Shown: positions 24,665 through 37,636 of the stretch, one piece after another | Layout: each line of letters starts with the position of its first letter | How positions within the stretch are numbered: the stretch's first letter is position 1 | DNA from: Cheilinus undulatus | Lineage: Eukaryota; Chordata; Actinopteri; Labriformes; Labridae | DNA: 64,000 nt | Assembly (NCBI RefSeq): GCF_018320785.1 | Contig: NC_054873.1 | Location: forward strand, 31,028,196-31,092,195 | Direction of reading: 5' to 3' | The notes under the pieces: model-generated | Databases searched by the model: none | What the model was told of the DNA's origin: nothing | What the model saw: only the letters and a program-made list of their open reading frames with translations | Program-made: the position numbers and the translations under genes

Positions 24665-24830
24665 TGCTGGTCCATTGGATAAGCCTAACAACAAAATGTT
24701 TAGAGACTGTTGTCCTTGAAGCCAGCAGCCCTTGGGTTCAAGTCTCCTTTCCCTGACACCATTACCCTCTCTCTCCACAAAGTTTCCAAAACTATCCACT
24801 ATCTTATTCGGGTTAGGCTTTTTTAATTTT
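24665..24830 (+). repeat. degenerate tRNA-type SINE fossil
   Basis: It has a box-B like gggttcaagtctcc and a downstream ccctgacaccattaccctctctctcc stretch, matching in order the piece at 53945-54150. The internal promoter A-box is poorly kept. Class assignment is by recall. Confidence 0.4.
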
Positions 24831-25103
24831 TCATGGGAAACACCCAGAAAATAGCTTTTAAAGATACGGCTTATTTTTGCATCACTTGAGCTAATTATCA
24901 ATCCAGTACATCAAAAAGAAAGAAAATGCCAACGAGGGTGATTCTATAATTTGAACAATTTATTTATTTAAATCACACTTTAAATTAGAAAAAAAATGAG
25001 TCTTTTCAACGCAATGCTTTTGATTCTCTGGGGTGGGGCTGTAATGGGATTCACCAAAGTTCTGTTTCAGACATAAGACTGTATGTCATTACTATGTCCT
25101 CTC

Positions 25104-25345
25104 TACGGAAGAGTATTAGGGCCACTGAGACAAATTTCTTTTTTTCAATTGTGAGAAAAAAGTCAGAATTCTGAGATTAAAGTCAGAATTCTGAGAAAAA
25201 GTCAGAATTCTGAGTTTAAAGTCAGAATTCTGAGATTAAAGTCTGAATTCTGAGAAAAAAGTCAGAATTCTGACTTTAATCTCACAACTGAAAAAAAAAG
25301 TCTCAAATTATTTTTTTTTTTCAGTGGCCCTAATACTCTTCCGTA
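25104..25345. mobile_element. foldback MITE with internal EcoRI-site tandem array
   Basis: Terminal inverted repeats of about 25 bp: TACGGAAGAGTATTAGGGCC at the left and its reverse complement ending at 25345. Total 242 bp. The interior is about six copies of a 20-bp unit, GTCAGAATTCTGAGATTAAA with variants, from 25162 to about 25285; each copy is itself palindromic around GAATTC. No ORF. It sits 360 bp upstream of the cib1 start codon. Confidence 0.85.
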
Positions 25346-25581
25346 CATCTCCGTAGCCTGTAGAGTAACTTTTTTCATATTTCATACTTCTTCTCTTATT
25401 TTTTTCTAAACAAAAAGCCCACAAAATAATTATAATGTAATAAAAACGCCACCAGTTGCACTCTGAAACGCCAAAAGGTTTTGATACTTAGAGGAAAGGT
25501 CGAATTTGAAAATATTTTGAGTGCTAAATAGAACTTTTGGCTTTTTTAAGAGCCGTTGCAAGTATGTCACCATGGAAATCG

Positions 25582-25631
25582 TGACGTAACCCGATAGTGG
25601 GAAGGGAACACATTGGTGCGATACCGGAAGT
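25582..25631 (+). promoter_or_regulatory. cib1 proximal promoter motifs (CRE-like, ETS)
   Basis: TGACGTAA at 25582-25589 (CREB/ATF type) and ACCGGAAGT at 25623-25631 (ETS type) lie 75-125 bp upstream of the cib1 ATG, with no TATA box. This fits a housekeeping promoter. Function is inferred from motif and position. Confidence 0.45.
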
Positions 25632-25707
25632 ACGCCATGTAAAACTAGTCAACAGTTTGCTGAGGTAGAGTTGACAACAAAGTCGTTTTAAAGTCGACAA
25701 CATCAAA

Positions 25708-27241
25708 ATGGGGACTACAGCAAGTCAACTTGGGAAGGATTTACTTTCGGAATACCAAGTAAGTACCCGGAGCGCCACCCGAAAGCAGCGTATATCATTA
25801 CGCTTATAAAGTTTGCCGAGTATCTAAAACTGGGAGCAGTTGTTACGACCCGTAACTGCCAATGATAACATTGTAGCTATTTTCTAATTAAAGCATGATA
25901 AGCCTCGATCAGCTTAATGTGTGTTGTTACATTTAATTTATAACTTTTAACAAACACCGTAGGGTTATTTTTTTTGGTAAACATCCGGCAGTTATGACGC
26001 TTATATCAGTAGGAAGTGCTAAGTTGCTAGTTTGCATTGATGGATGGGTACATTTTCAAAGGAAGACTCTTAAAAGCAATTCATTCACTATACATATATA
26101 TTTATAAAAGTAATGATAGCTGTTTGATTTAATTTGTGACGTTTGCCAATCTAATTACTGTACTTTGACTTTTAGGAACTGACGTTTTTGACAAAACAAG
26201 AAATTCTTCTGTGAGTAAGAGACAGCGAACCAACGATACAGACTTTGGCATTTTGAAACAGAGTTCTGTAAATCAAACACAGCATGTCGGAGCATTTACA
26301 AAGCTTTTTTCTTGTTTTTAGCGCACACAAAAGATTCACTGAACTGCTCACGAAAGAAGAGAAGGATCTTCCAAATACCAGAGTACCAATGGACAGGATT
26401 CTGACTCTGCCAGAGCTCAAGGTGAAAATATATTTCTTAACAAAGCAGAAACGTATGGGGGTATGAAAAGTATTTGTTTTTCGGTTTACAAGACACTAGA
26501 ACTTTCTGTGCTTTGTATTGAGGAAGTGCCACTAGTACTGATAAACTGAATTGACCCTTGCACCTTTCTCTTCACAGTCCAACCCTTTCAGGAAACGAAT
26601 CTGCCATGTATTCTCCACATCTGAGCAGAAAGATGGAAGCCTCACATTTGAGGACTTCCTGGACCTTTTGAGTGCCTTTAGTGACTCTGCAACCCTGGAA
26701 ATCAAATCCCACTATGCATTCCGTATATTTGGTGAGCAGTATTTTTTTTATGAAGGGACTGAAATCAGTGCAAGGGATTGCAATGTGTGTAGCATGCTTT
26801 ATAATTTTTACAGACTTTGACGATGATGGAACTCTTGATTGTGGGGATTTGGAGAAGCTGGTCAACTGCTTGACTGGTGAGACTGATGAAACAAGACTGA
26901 CTACTGAGGAAATGAGGCAGCTCATTGGCAATGTGAGTTGACTCAGGCTTTCCATATTTAAAATACTAAGGTGACTTCATAACTATAGCACATCATGGTC
27001 ACACGTTCATCAATTGTTTTCTTTCCATGATTTTTAGATTCTCGAAGAATCAGACATTGACAAAGATGGAACTGTTAACCTCTCAGAGTTTCAGCATGTC
27101 ATCTCCAGATCACCCGATTTTGTCAGGTGATTAAAATTTCATCATTTTTCATCACTTATATGAAGTTAACTAATAAACATTTATTCTAACTACTTCTGTT
27201 ATATTTTGGTTTTCCACAGTTCTTTTAAGATTGTGCTGTGA
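25708..27241 (+). CDS. cib1: calcium and integrin-binding protein 1
   Basis: Seven coding exons: 25708-25758, 26176-26210, 26322-26421, 26578-26731, 26814-26932, 27038-27126, 27220-27241. All have GT-AG ends and the frame holds, giving 189 residues (human 191). The N-terminus MGTTASQLGK keeps Gly2, the myristoylation site of the family. Two C-terminal EF-hands keep their calcium ligands: DFDDDGTLDCGD and DIDKDGTVNLSE. The end SSFKIVL matches mammalian CIB1. CIB1 binds the integrin alpha-IIb tail and several kinases, and is a cytosolic/membrane calcium sensor. Polyadenylation signals ATTAAA (27413) and AATAAA (27498) follow. It converges on rccd1, whose stop codon is only 340 bp away. Confidence 0.97.
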
Positions 27242-27497
27242 AGACCTAACAGGATGTGGAGACCCACCACTTTTTAAATCTTATGGTGTTTAATTGCAAG
27301 TAGAACAATTTTAGATGTTTGCCTTAAATTATATTTACATTTACTGCCTCACCGTTTTTATGTACTGTTTGTGAAATATATGAACTGTTATTTTTTAATT
27401 TCTTAAAAGACAATTAAAATGCATCTAAAACTACCAATTTAACAAGTTTTCTTTTTTTTTTTGTAACAAAAGAATGAAAAACTTCCTATTTGTACAA

Positions 27498-27503
27498 AAT
27501 AAA
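27498..27503 (+). terminator. polyadenylation signal AATAAA, cib1
   Basis: AATAAA 257 bp after the cib1 stop, followed by a T/G-rich stretch (tctatttgttgac). An upstream ATTAAA at 27413 could be used instead. Confidence 0.6.
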
Positions 27504-27580
27504 TTTAATTCAAAGCATTCTATTTGTTGACATAATTTACACTTCCAGATATTTTGTCCAAAGTCCACGGGCTAATAATT

Positions 27581-29927
27581 TTAGGTGCAAGCTCCTTCTT
27601 CCTCCTTGACAACAGCAGCAAAAGTGTTCCACTCCCCACACACAACATCAGTCACATGCATGTGCTGCTCCCTGAAGAACTCCACGTGCTGCGGCTCATC
27701 AACACTAACTAAATGCTGAAGTCCAAGTTGGCCGTAGTCGCCTGAAATAAAAATGAAGTAAAGATAGAACATGCTAAAGATGCTTCTAATTTGCAGCAGT
27801 ATCTTTTTGTCAGTGTAGCTCCAAATTAAATTAAACTTACCCCAGCCCCATGTGTAGAGGTCACCGTTGGCTGATGAATGAAAAGAGATGATTAACAGAC
27901 ATTGATTTGCCAAGAAATATGTATTGATTGTCAAATGAGGTTTCTTACTTGTCACAGCAGCTGTATGTCGACAGCCACAGCTGACTTTCCTTATTTCACA
28001 TGATGGAGTGACATCCAGCAGAGCTGGGAACGCCTGGATCGATATGAATACCTCATCATGTTTCTCTTCCTCTTGCAAATCTTCAGCAGAAGGTGGGTTG
28101 GCAACTTGGCATAGAGCTCCAGATTCTGGGTATTCAATATTTAAATGCTTAGGACAACATATTTTATCAATGTAGGAGGCTTATATGAGCAGTACACAAC
28201 AAAATAAACAGTTGAACAGATTGTGCATCTGTCCAAGTTTGCATGTACAATACACTGGTGACAGAGAGGTGCATTGAGTGGCTATATGTGCATCACATAA
28301 AATTTAAAGACAACAGCATAAAAAGAGGTATGCCAGCACAATCGCTCAAAAAACGTTTAGTAAACAACAGCATTTCAACCAGAGGATTTGTTCAGGCTAA
28401 ACCTAAATGTTGCACTGAGCAAGTGGGCAGTCATACCTTACCTTTTCAGCTTCAAGTATAAACAATAAATCTCAAAATATGTAAACAATGATGTGTTCTT
28501 TGAGACAAATACACTGAATCAACAAGCTGAACGACATTAGTCATCTGTTGTTCTGAGTTCACAAACTGGAAGCATACCTTACAGATACAACTGAGATGTT
28601 TATACTGAAACTTACATTTTTAGGAGTTTTATGCCCTATTTTATATTTCATTAACATGTTTGTTTAGAAAACATATTTACCAGCTTGATGGCTCATTTTC
28701 TGCAACTGAGTTTTTCTTAAACCTTGTGATGGAAGTCCAAGCTGGCCGCTTTCATTCCAGCCCCACACATAAAGGTCACCTCCATCTTAAAAAAAGGAAA
28801 ATAAGACATTTTCAAAAGTCAAGATCATGTTATAAACCGTTCTAACATCCTGTAGGACACGTACCACTGATGCAAACAGAGTGCCAGCCTCCTGAAGCTA
28901 TACTGCTCATGGGCATCCCCCAGAGAGCCTCCACTGCCCTGGGCTCCTCCTCAGAGGTAAGACATCCATGCCCCAGCTGTCCATGGCTGCCAATTTAACA
29001 AATCCACAAGAAAAAATACCAAGGAATGCATGAAGCTCTTGTAGCCTGCGTTCCTGATAAAAGAGGATGAGGATGAGTATGAGGTCTACCTGCCCAGTCC
29101 CCACGTGTATACAGCTCCAGAGGCAGTGAGGAGGATGGCATGCTCTGCACTCAGTGACAGACTCTTGGCTTTTAGATGAGGTGATAGGGTATGGTAGAAA
29201 GGTGGTTTCATGGCTATGTAACCCCCAGGCACCAATGGGAGAGTCAAAGGTTCTGGAAAGCAGCAATAGGTGGACAGTTTAGCCAGTTAACACGACACAC
29301 AAAGCAGCTGCCAAATGCTTCTTAAGACATTTTATGCTATTTTGTATCTCACTGGTAATATTCCTCGTATAAGTTAAAAATATAAAACAGGAGGATTACC
29401 AGAGGTCTCAGAGGGTGATTTGGTGTCCATGCTCCATGCTGGGGTCTTCTCTCCCTCCCTCTGCAGATCCCAGGACTCAACTCTGTCCGGGAAAGTGAGG
29501 GTCAGGTACGATTCACTGATGAAGGCATCTGAACAGCCACGACTGTTTTTAACACAGGAGTCATTGGAGAGGACTGCACCGAAACCTGCCAAACTCACAC
29601 AGCTGTTTCCTAACAGAATAAAAATAATATACAAGTCGATCATTATATAAAAGCTCTGACTTCATACACGTAATAATACTGTCAAACTATAGCTGTTAAG
29701 ATTACCTCACCACTGATAGACTTACCACTCAAATGTAAAGATACTCTTCGACTCCAGCTGGCTTTAATCTGAACCACAGGTTTTAAGCAGCAGTCAGTGT
29801 TCGTAGTTAGCTCTTTCGGGCTACTCACTTTAACGTACTTCACAGGGTCGCTACGCTCTTCTTTACTTGAGTTTTCATGGTTGAATATCTGCCCAAACGC
29901 GTTGAAGCCAAAGCCAAACCACCGCAT
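27581..29927 (-). CDS. rccd1: RCC1 domain-containing protein 1
   Basis: Eight coding exons on the minus strand: 29726-29927, 29400-29609, 29090-29252, 28865-28986, 28681-28785, 27949-28125, 27841-27870 (30 nt) and 27581-27741. They total 389 residues (human 376). The start [13 protein letters not shown] matches the WFGFGF..FGQ opening of the family. RCC1-type blades are visible as [33 protein letters not shown] and DYGQLGLQH, each preceded by [19 protein letters not shown] or [10 protein letters not shown]. The C-terminus [11 protein letters not shown] is conserved. Human RCCD1 partners the histone demethylase KDM8 and takes part in mitotic chromosome segregation. The 30-nt exon 7 is unusually short but needed for frame. 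Confidence 0.96.
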
Positions 29928-30011
29928 TGGAAAATCTTTAGCTTCTTCTAGCTACTCATTGAAAGGCACGTAAACACATATTTAAGCATTGTTGTTAGCA
30001 ACTAGGCGTAC

Positions 30012-30022
30012 TGCGCATGCGC
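30012..30022. promoter_or_regulatory. NRF1 palindrome TGCGCATGCGC at the rccd1 promoter
   Basis: A perfect TGCGCATGCGC lies 85 bp upstream of the rccd1 ATG (minus strand), in the only CpG-richer patch of this gap. NRF1 sites of this form are common in TATA-less housekeeping promoters. Confidence 0.6.
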
Positions 30023-30689
30023 TCTCACGTAGCAGAAACCACAGCAGGGAGAGAAACTTAAATTCAGGAGCAGTTTTATTTTACTACCCATATGTTCAGT
30101 CAGTAAAAGTCAACAATAACCAGCCATAAAGGCATCACACTCGAAAGTGCCGTGGAGTGATAATGACAATGTTACTGGCATGAAATACAGCAGACAGGTA
30201 TAAAAGGGTATGATTGTGTGTTTGCTTTGTTTCTTTTTAAAGTTCATTATATTTGAAAAGAACGAATATTAAAGTGGATACACTTTTACATTTGAATATA
30301 AAGACAATGTGGAATGATAATTATGGTTATATTTTGTGTCCGCATAATAAAAAATGACAGCATGCCAATCTTCAGTGAAGAATATAAAATGCTAGTTTGG
30401 TCTCAGTAGAAAGTAATTATAACAAAGATAAATAAAACCCATGTAAAAGCATTGTGAAACAAAAACTACAGGCTAATCTGTGACACACTGTAAGTATCAG
30501 CCGGTTTTTTATTGAGTGTTTTTCCTCCCTGTCCTTTTTTATTGCTTTAAATTTCTGGTTAAGACATTTGAGTGTTTCAGCTTGTGCCTGTCCAAACTGT
30601 GCAAACTGAAACGACTTCACTGGTCCCATCTAATGCTTAGAGCACTTTTACTTTGCTAGGAGGCACATTCACACACGGCAGAAGTGCTT

Positions 30690-33600
30690 TCATGGTTCAA
30701 GTTCTTTGCCGTTTTGCTCTCTGTCCCTGGTCATTATGATGTTATACTCCACAGCCTTATCGAGACAGTTCTGAGCGATCTTAGCAACAGGCCCAGGCGT
30801 GCCCTCCCCTCCCTTTGCCAGGACAGAAAGAATTTCCAGAGCTTCACTCCCCATGAGCGTCTCAGCCAGACTCTTCTCTGCCTGCATCATATTGTAGACT
30901 ATGACTACTCCGCGATGACGCAGGTCTGATATTTCACAGAGCAAGAGCGCCTGTACAATCTCTAGCCAGTGGGTTGTCTGAAAAGAGAGGACAACAAAGG
31001 GTCATAAAATAGAAAAAAACGACTCATAATAGTATGTGACAGTGCTGCGCTGGCGGATGTCAGGGGACAGTGGTATGCTTACTGTTCCAGGGATTCGAGC
31101 ACAGAGCTCAGGCTGCTCAGCTGTCAGCATTGCCAGAGTTCCTGCAGCAGCTTTCCGCAGCCTCTCGTCCTCCTCTCCACTGTACAGCACAAGCAACTTC
31201 AAGCGATCATTTCCTGTGGCCAGGTACAGCTTCTGCACCTGAGGACAATCACAAAAAATCATTACTTTAATTTTTCAATCTACAAGAATATATACATCTG
31301 CAAGAATATAACCAATGACTGTGTTTTCTTTTTGTTTTCTACCTCTGTGCTTAAAACCAGATTACACATGCACTCTGTGGCAGCAGCTCGGACCAGGTCG
31401 TGCTCCTCAAACATGTAACCTTCAATTTTTGGGACAGCCTTCTCCTTTATGATCTTTTGTCTGTGGAATAATATCAGCCATTGACATAAGAGAATACAAA
31501 ACACACTGAACAATATAAAGAAAATAACATTGAAGACAAAGCTGTATTATATACAGACATAAGTATCTAGAGACGTTAACTGAAGTGACGTCACTTCAGC
31601 TATGTAAGAGAATAAACAGTAGTATCTTTTTCGAACAACACTCACAACTTTGGTAAAAAAAAAAAAAAAAAAGATGGTCAGCATTAAATGACTAATACTT
31701 TCATTTTGACCTTTATTTTTACTTTCAAAATGTAAAAAAAAAAACATTTATAGTACAAATATTTTACAGCTTGTTCATTTTTTAGGTGAGAACTGTGATC
31801 ACATGTGTTGAACAATGAAATGCAACATTTATTAAACTGTTTTTTGTTTAAGAAAAGTTGATTTTCAGAAAATATTAGAAATTTAAAACAATATTAAATC
31901 AAGATGTAGTCCCTGCCAACAAGATTAGACAGTCGCAAAGCATTCCCTATCACATCTGACTTTATCATATCTACAACAGTTAATTTTATGGCATGCAGCA
32001 TACTGTGTACTTGGGGGACACTTCCCCCTAGTGGCTAACCTGAGTCTTTCACTGATGCCAGCCAGGTTGGTGAGAGCCATGAGTGCCTCAAAGTTCTGCA
32101 GCAAGGTGCATTCAAGACTCAAAAGACTGACCAGGGGACGCACCACTTCATAGATCTGACAACAGAAAATACATTCAATACAAGGATTCTTTTCAACTGA
32201 GCAGTCTTTTTTACAGCATTTATTTCTTACCCGTTCTCCTGGGAAGGCGATCTCTGGGTTAGATGTGATGGTTATTTTTGCCAGAGCTTGTGCTGCTTTG
32301 ATTTTTCCAGCATCTGTGTTGTCAGATGCCAGTGGTATCAAAGCCTATGGAGGGAAAAATAAAAGATCAACACAAACCTGCCAAAGCAAGCTGTTTAGGC
32401 AAGGGTGCAGAAAAATGTTTCTTATTTTCATCAAGGTGCTCTACCTTTCCTCCTCCCTGTGCCACCACTGCGCCTCTGTCCTCCTGCCGCTCCACCAGAG
32501 CAAGGAAGACCCTGTCGCAGGAAATGGCAATAAGAGAAAATTTACAGAGTGAAAACAGTTATTTGGAAAAAGTAGGTGCTATTTTCCCACCTGCCAATAC
32601 ACTCCCTACAGGCCTCAGTGAGGGCAGGATTCTCATGTTTGACCATACACACCAACGCAGACACCACACCAGCTTCCAGCAGCTTCACCAGTCTTTTCTC
32701 CACAAAGGAGGGAGCATCCTGAGACATAAAGAGAGACAGACTTATTTAGCACAGACATTATTTAAAGAGAGAGTGGATATGAAATAAATTAGCACTAAAA
32801 AGATAAGTATAAAGTTGGAAAATTAAAGAAACTGTGATAGAAAAGTGATACACTTCTTAAATGGTACCTTGGGGTGCTCCTCAGGCACGTGTTGCTTTGC
32901 ATACTTGGCCAACTCTACCATCTGTGGATCTGGCTTCTCCACATCATAGCTGTTGGTGCAATTTACTAATGTGGAGCCCACAGCAAAGAGCACAGTCTTA
33001 TCTTCAGACTAAATGAACACAGGAAAGTTATTTTTAAACCTGTTTCAGTCAACACCGCATAAATGTTTAATCTCCTGAAAGTTTTAAATGTAGCAAAAAA
33101 ACGCTCTTCTGAGATAGATCTGGCATCATGGGTAGTATTACTTTAAAATACCATCATGAGACAAACCTTTGCTAGTTCAAACATGGCCAGGAGGGCGTTC
33201 TTGTCCTCTACCAAGTCCTCTTTCACATCCGCATCAAATGTGAGGTAGGCGAGGCCTTCCACTGACCATCGGCGGGAGGTTGCGGGTAAAGACTCGTTAC
33301 ACAGCCACCTACAACAAAGAAAAAGTTACAGCTGGTTTCTTTTTCTAATTCCAAGAACAGACACGTCTTAATTTTCATTTTCATTGAGCTATGTGACTAT
33401 GTGAAAACATTTCCTCTATATCTTTATCTGTGTTCAACTTTCAACTCATGCAAACATACTTCCTGCACTGCTTGGCAAGCTTAAGAGTGGATCCCTCTGC
33501 AAACTGCTTCATGCTGAAATCTGTCCCTCCTGCTGATCCAAGCTTGCACAAACCCTACAAAATAACCGCCACAAGCCACAGTTTATTTACTATTATTATG

Positions 33601-36600
33601 CAGAGGTGTTCTTTCTCCGGCTGTCTAAACAGAAATACCTGCTTGGCTGTGACACTCACCACCAAGGCTCTGACACGTATCCTGTCATTCTCACTCTTTT
33701 TGTAGAGGTCCTTCAGAAGAGCAACACCGTTGGCTGTGATGAAGGAGGCTCTCTTGGCCTTCCCAGCAGCATGGATAAGAGCCTCCACTGCCACCTGTTG
33801 GTGCGTCACATCTTCGGAAGCACACAAGGAGATCACCGCATCCATCATTCCCGACATCTCTAGAGTTCTGTTGCCCACCTCGCTTGGTCCCTGGAGGAGC
33901 ACAGATACAGTCTGGATAGCCCGCAGCTTTCCGTCAAGGCCAGGTCTGCTAAAGTGTTGTCTATCAAGAAAATATCAGACAAAAAAGTCAGTACAAAATG
34001 AAAGTGTTCATGTATATGTGTGGTTTAAAGTGACTTAAATGTATGAAATTCTCAGAAATACTTATGTGGCTGACTCACTGCACATATTCTTCACATAGCT
34101 TGTTGAAGTTATCCCTCTCTTTGTCGCTCTTTAGGTCATCATAGAGTTTATTAAGCAAGACAGAGCAACTCATGTGGGAATTTTCTGTAAGAGGTGGTCC
34201 TTCTGAGAGCTCAGGGACAGTACCAGCCACGTCTAGGATTTTCTTTAGTCCTTAAAGGATGAAAAGAGTTCATAGACATCTGATAAGTTAGCAACATAGT
34301 GTCTGAAATAGACTTGCAATAGCTAAGCTGCTATTTTACATGATGGTGTAATTGTATCAAAAATAACAATAGATATGCAGAGGGACTACATTTGTTTTGT
34401 TTCCATCAAAGCATGAGAGCTATGTGCATGTGTGTTTTTCATACCCTGGTCTATCACCCATAATGTGAGGGAGTTATCTGGATTTTTCAAGGACTTGCGG
34501 GGAACTTGTTTGACCAGGAGGTTGATGGCGCTATCTCTGCCTTGCCCTGACACATTGGAAGCTGGCATCATTTCCAAGAGGTGGCGTAGCATAGATCTTA
34601 GCTCTTTGGATGGCTCTGTGTTAAAAATTAAAATCAAATATCATTAAAACAAAAAGAAAGAGCAGAGACAAAAAAGCACTTGTGATAGGTCAACTTTCAT
34701 GTGTAGCCAACTTCAAATAAAAAAAACTGATCAGAGTCCAAACTAACCTGGAAGAATGGCCTCATCTTTTCCTCTAATCTCTTTTTTCATGCCCTCTGTC
34801 AGAGCCTCAAACATAACCTGCAGCAGGTGGCAGACAGCCAGAGACACAGCAGAGGCTCCTGATCCCATTACTGCACACAGCTGCTCCATTCCCAACTCAT
34901 TCACTATGGCCATTGTCTGGAAACAAAACAGAAGATGTCAGCTGTAAAAAGCAGCAAATCGACTGATGAGCATGATGCTGAGTACAGTAATAGACCTACA
35001 CGGATGTAGAGTTAGATAAACATCTATACTTAGCTCTGCTACAGCAGAAATGGAAACAAATTAATAAAGACAGAATATATAAAATTCAGATACAACAGTG
35101 TTTTAATTGTATTTTCAAGCAGAAAATTAATGTTGGTATTTTTTTACTTTAATGAGGATGAATCCATAGTCACACTTACTCTGGACTGATGCCCTGTACA
35201 CATCCCAACAAGGGTCCTCAGAGCAGAAAGAACAACATCCTCCAGCTTTGACTGAAGTAGTTTTTGTATAAGCTTCACACCATCATTTCGAAAGATCTGT
35301 TCAGCTCCTGCATCTTCTCGAGATAACACAACTAGATTCTGAGCAGCCTGGAGTCAAAAAACGGAAAATATTACACTGGTGCAGTACAGCTCTCCACTCA
35401 AATAACAGATGCAAAGAAAAAAGATCAAAACACAAAACAAAAGACTGAAATAATGTAGTGAGTTTTTTGTATTATTTTAGAGCTCTTCTTACCTTTTGTC
35501 GATCTGAGTCACTGGCAGATGCATCTAAGAGGAGTGAGAACATTTGCTGCACACGAGAATCTGTGGAGTTTAACTGTATCGACTGCAAGATAAAGAGACA
35601 ATACACATATCAGCAACACTTTTCCAGGTTTAATGTTTAATTAAAAACACAAAGTCAAGTGGGATTTTACAAAATAGATAAGGATTTTTTTTTAAAAATC
35701 ACCTTTTGCTGGATCTGTGCTCCAAGCTGTCTGAGCAGATCCTGGAAGGCTTTGTTTTTAGGCTCCAGTTGGGCACATCTTTGTGCATCCATGAAGGCCT
35801 GGTCAAGACGGCCAAGCTTCTGGAAAGCCTGAGCTCTCCTGAACCTGGCCTTTACATCTCCTGGGTCAGTGTCTAGAGCTTAAAACAAAACAAATCATAA
35901 TATTTAATGTAAGGGTTCACGTAGATATTTACAGGATATAACCAACTGTGGTGTGTGGTGGCATTTGATAGAACAATAAAACAAAATAGTCTCTGCTTTT
36001 TACCTGTAATGTAAATTTTTTTTGATATCTCCTCTTTGAAACCGTATGCTTTGGAGTAATAAAACATCTGTCACCTCAATGATCTTTACTGATAATCTGC
36101 ACTGAAGTTTTAAAAAAGTAAACATCTTCTGTTCTACTTTTAACACAAAGCTGTCACAGGTGATTAAAAAAGCAGCGGTGATCCATTTAAATTCACAGGT
36201 AAGCAAATATTGTCCTTTTGGCATCTAACAAAGGTGGAACTTCATTCACTTTTGGATGACTCAGACTTTAATTTTTGTTATCATGGCATCCAACAAGGCA
36301 TGGATATCATTTAAGAGTTAGCATCATATAAAAGCATAATATTCTGGTACTGTGGCTTCTCTGGTGCAAACCACTAACTCTTAAGTTACTTGCAAACATT
36401 TTTTTCTCATCACTTTTAATTACTTAAGGAAGTGTTCAGGTACACTGTGACCAAGGGTCAAATTATCATCAATAGCATCTCTGTCATAGTGTAAGTTGCT
36501 ACTGAGCAATTCAAGTGCACAATTTGGAAACTTTTTGCAACCTAAACCTCAAGGTGAAAAGTAACTTATTACATTTACACAAATTACTGTAATTGAGTTG

Positions 36601-37486
36601 TTTTTTGGATTCTTAAACTTTTCTGAGTACATTTTGAAATCAGTAATTTTATTGGGGGAAGTATTGTACTTCACTACATTTTAAAAAGCATATATTATAG
36701 AGGGAAAAAAACAACTAAAAATGAAAACACGGAGGCTCTAGCTTTCTGTCAAGAACATGAAACTGGCCAGTAGTTCGGCTTTGACTGCACAGTAGCACAG
36801 CTGTTGCATTTCACTTAGTTATTTTAAAGGTGTTACTATTTCTGAAAAACCTGACTGTAAATCCATATTATGTTGTGATTTCTGATAAAGTAAGATTGTA
36901 TTTTACTATAAAACTCCTCAGTATCTACTCAGTAATTTAAGCCACCTTTAAATGAAATACTTTTTAATTTACTTGAGAAGATTTACTAGCCAGTAATTTT
37001 AATTCTAATTTACTTGAGTACAATAGGCTTGTTCTTTTCCCACCTCTGCCCAAATCCAAGTCAGTCAGGGTCCCTATTTAGGAAAAGACAAGTCTAGGGA
37101 TTGAGGATGTTGTGTGGTTAAAACATATCTGACACAGGTTTACCCCACCTTTGGATGCATCAGCCTCTGCCTTGTTAAAGTCCTCCAGTTTCAGGTAGCA
37201 GGCGGATCTGTTGCGGTAAAGGACAGCACTTTCTTCTCGGTTATCACTCAGCCTTAAAGCTTTGGTGTAACAGCAGAGAGCGCCCTCCATATCTCCTGCC
37301 TTGAACAGGGCATTGCCCTCCTCCTTCAGGGCTGCAGGTCTCTGAGTTCAAGAGAAAAAGTAAGCAACAAGAGGTCATGATGAGGGAAATTCTCCAACTA
37401 AATCCATCTAGCTCATATCTGCTAAGCTAAAAACGGTTTCTTCGCTACTTTTATTGTCTTACCTTTTCTTTGTCGCTGGTTTCCAT
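30690..37486 (-). CDS. unc45a: Unc45a myosin chaperone (UCS protein), complete
   Basis: Nineteen coding exons with consistent frame, 942 residues (human UNC45A 944): 37463-37486, 37149-37341, 35703-35878, 35493-35582, 35180-35347, 34748-34916, 34445-34615, 34079-34250, 33660-33960, 33460-33554, 33167-33308, 32868-33008, 32591-32718, 32445-32511, 32231-32344, 32040-32155, 31343-31460, 31083-31238, 30690-30977. Residues about 9-120 form three TPR repeats ([47 protein letters not shown]), the Hsp90-binding part. The rest is armadillo-type and ends in the UCS domain that binds myosin heads. The general-cell paralogue a is preferred to the muscle paralogue b because of the length and because the UNC45A neighbours rccd1 and man2a2 flank it. 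The start ATG lies just upstream of [13 protein letters not shown]. Confidence 0.96.
36550..37070 (+). repeat. dispersed 'AAGTA' rich repeat in unc45a intron 2
   Basis: Contains ggtgaaaagtaacttatta at its left and atttacttgagtacaatagg near its right, typical of the same loosely defined family seen at 16540, 17428 and 37960. Degenerate, boundaries approximate. Confidence 0.4.
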
Positions 37487-37603
37487 TTTCAGTGTGCTAC
37501 AGTCAATACGAAGTTACTCTATAGGAACATAAGCAAAGAGAAATTCTTCGATACTTGTTCACAAACAGTGGTCATTTCAGCTTAGCATGTCACATCTTGC
37601 TCT

Positions 37604-37636
37604 ACTTCCGGGAGTCCGTAGCACTTTGATGACGTT
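37604..37636. promoter_or_regulatory. unc45a promoter motifs (ETS and CRE-like)
   Basis: ACTTCCGGG (ETS on the minus strand) at 37604-37612 and TGACGTTT at 37629-37636, 120-150 bp upstream of the unc45a ATG. No TATA box is evident. The segment is GC-richer than its surroundings. Confidence 0.45.

Noticed and set aside
28243-28461. 72-codon plus-strand frame
   Set aside because: It lies in rccd1 intron 5 with no protein resemblance.
31655-31675. Poly-A run as a retrocopy tail
   Set aside because: A simple A-run in an unc45a intron, with no adjoining retrocopy or target duplication.
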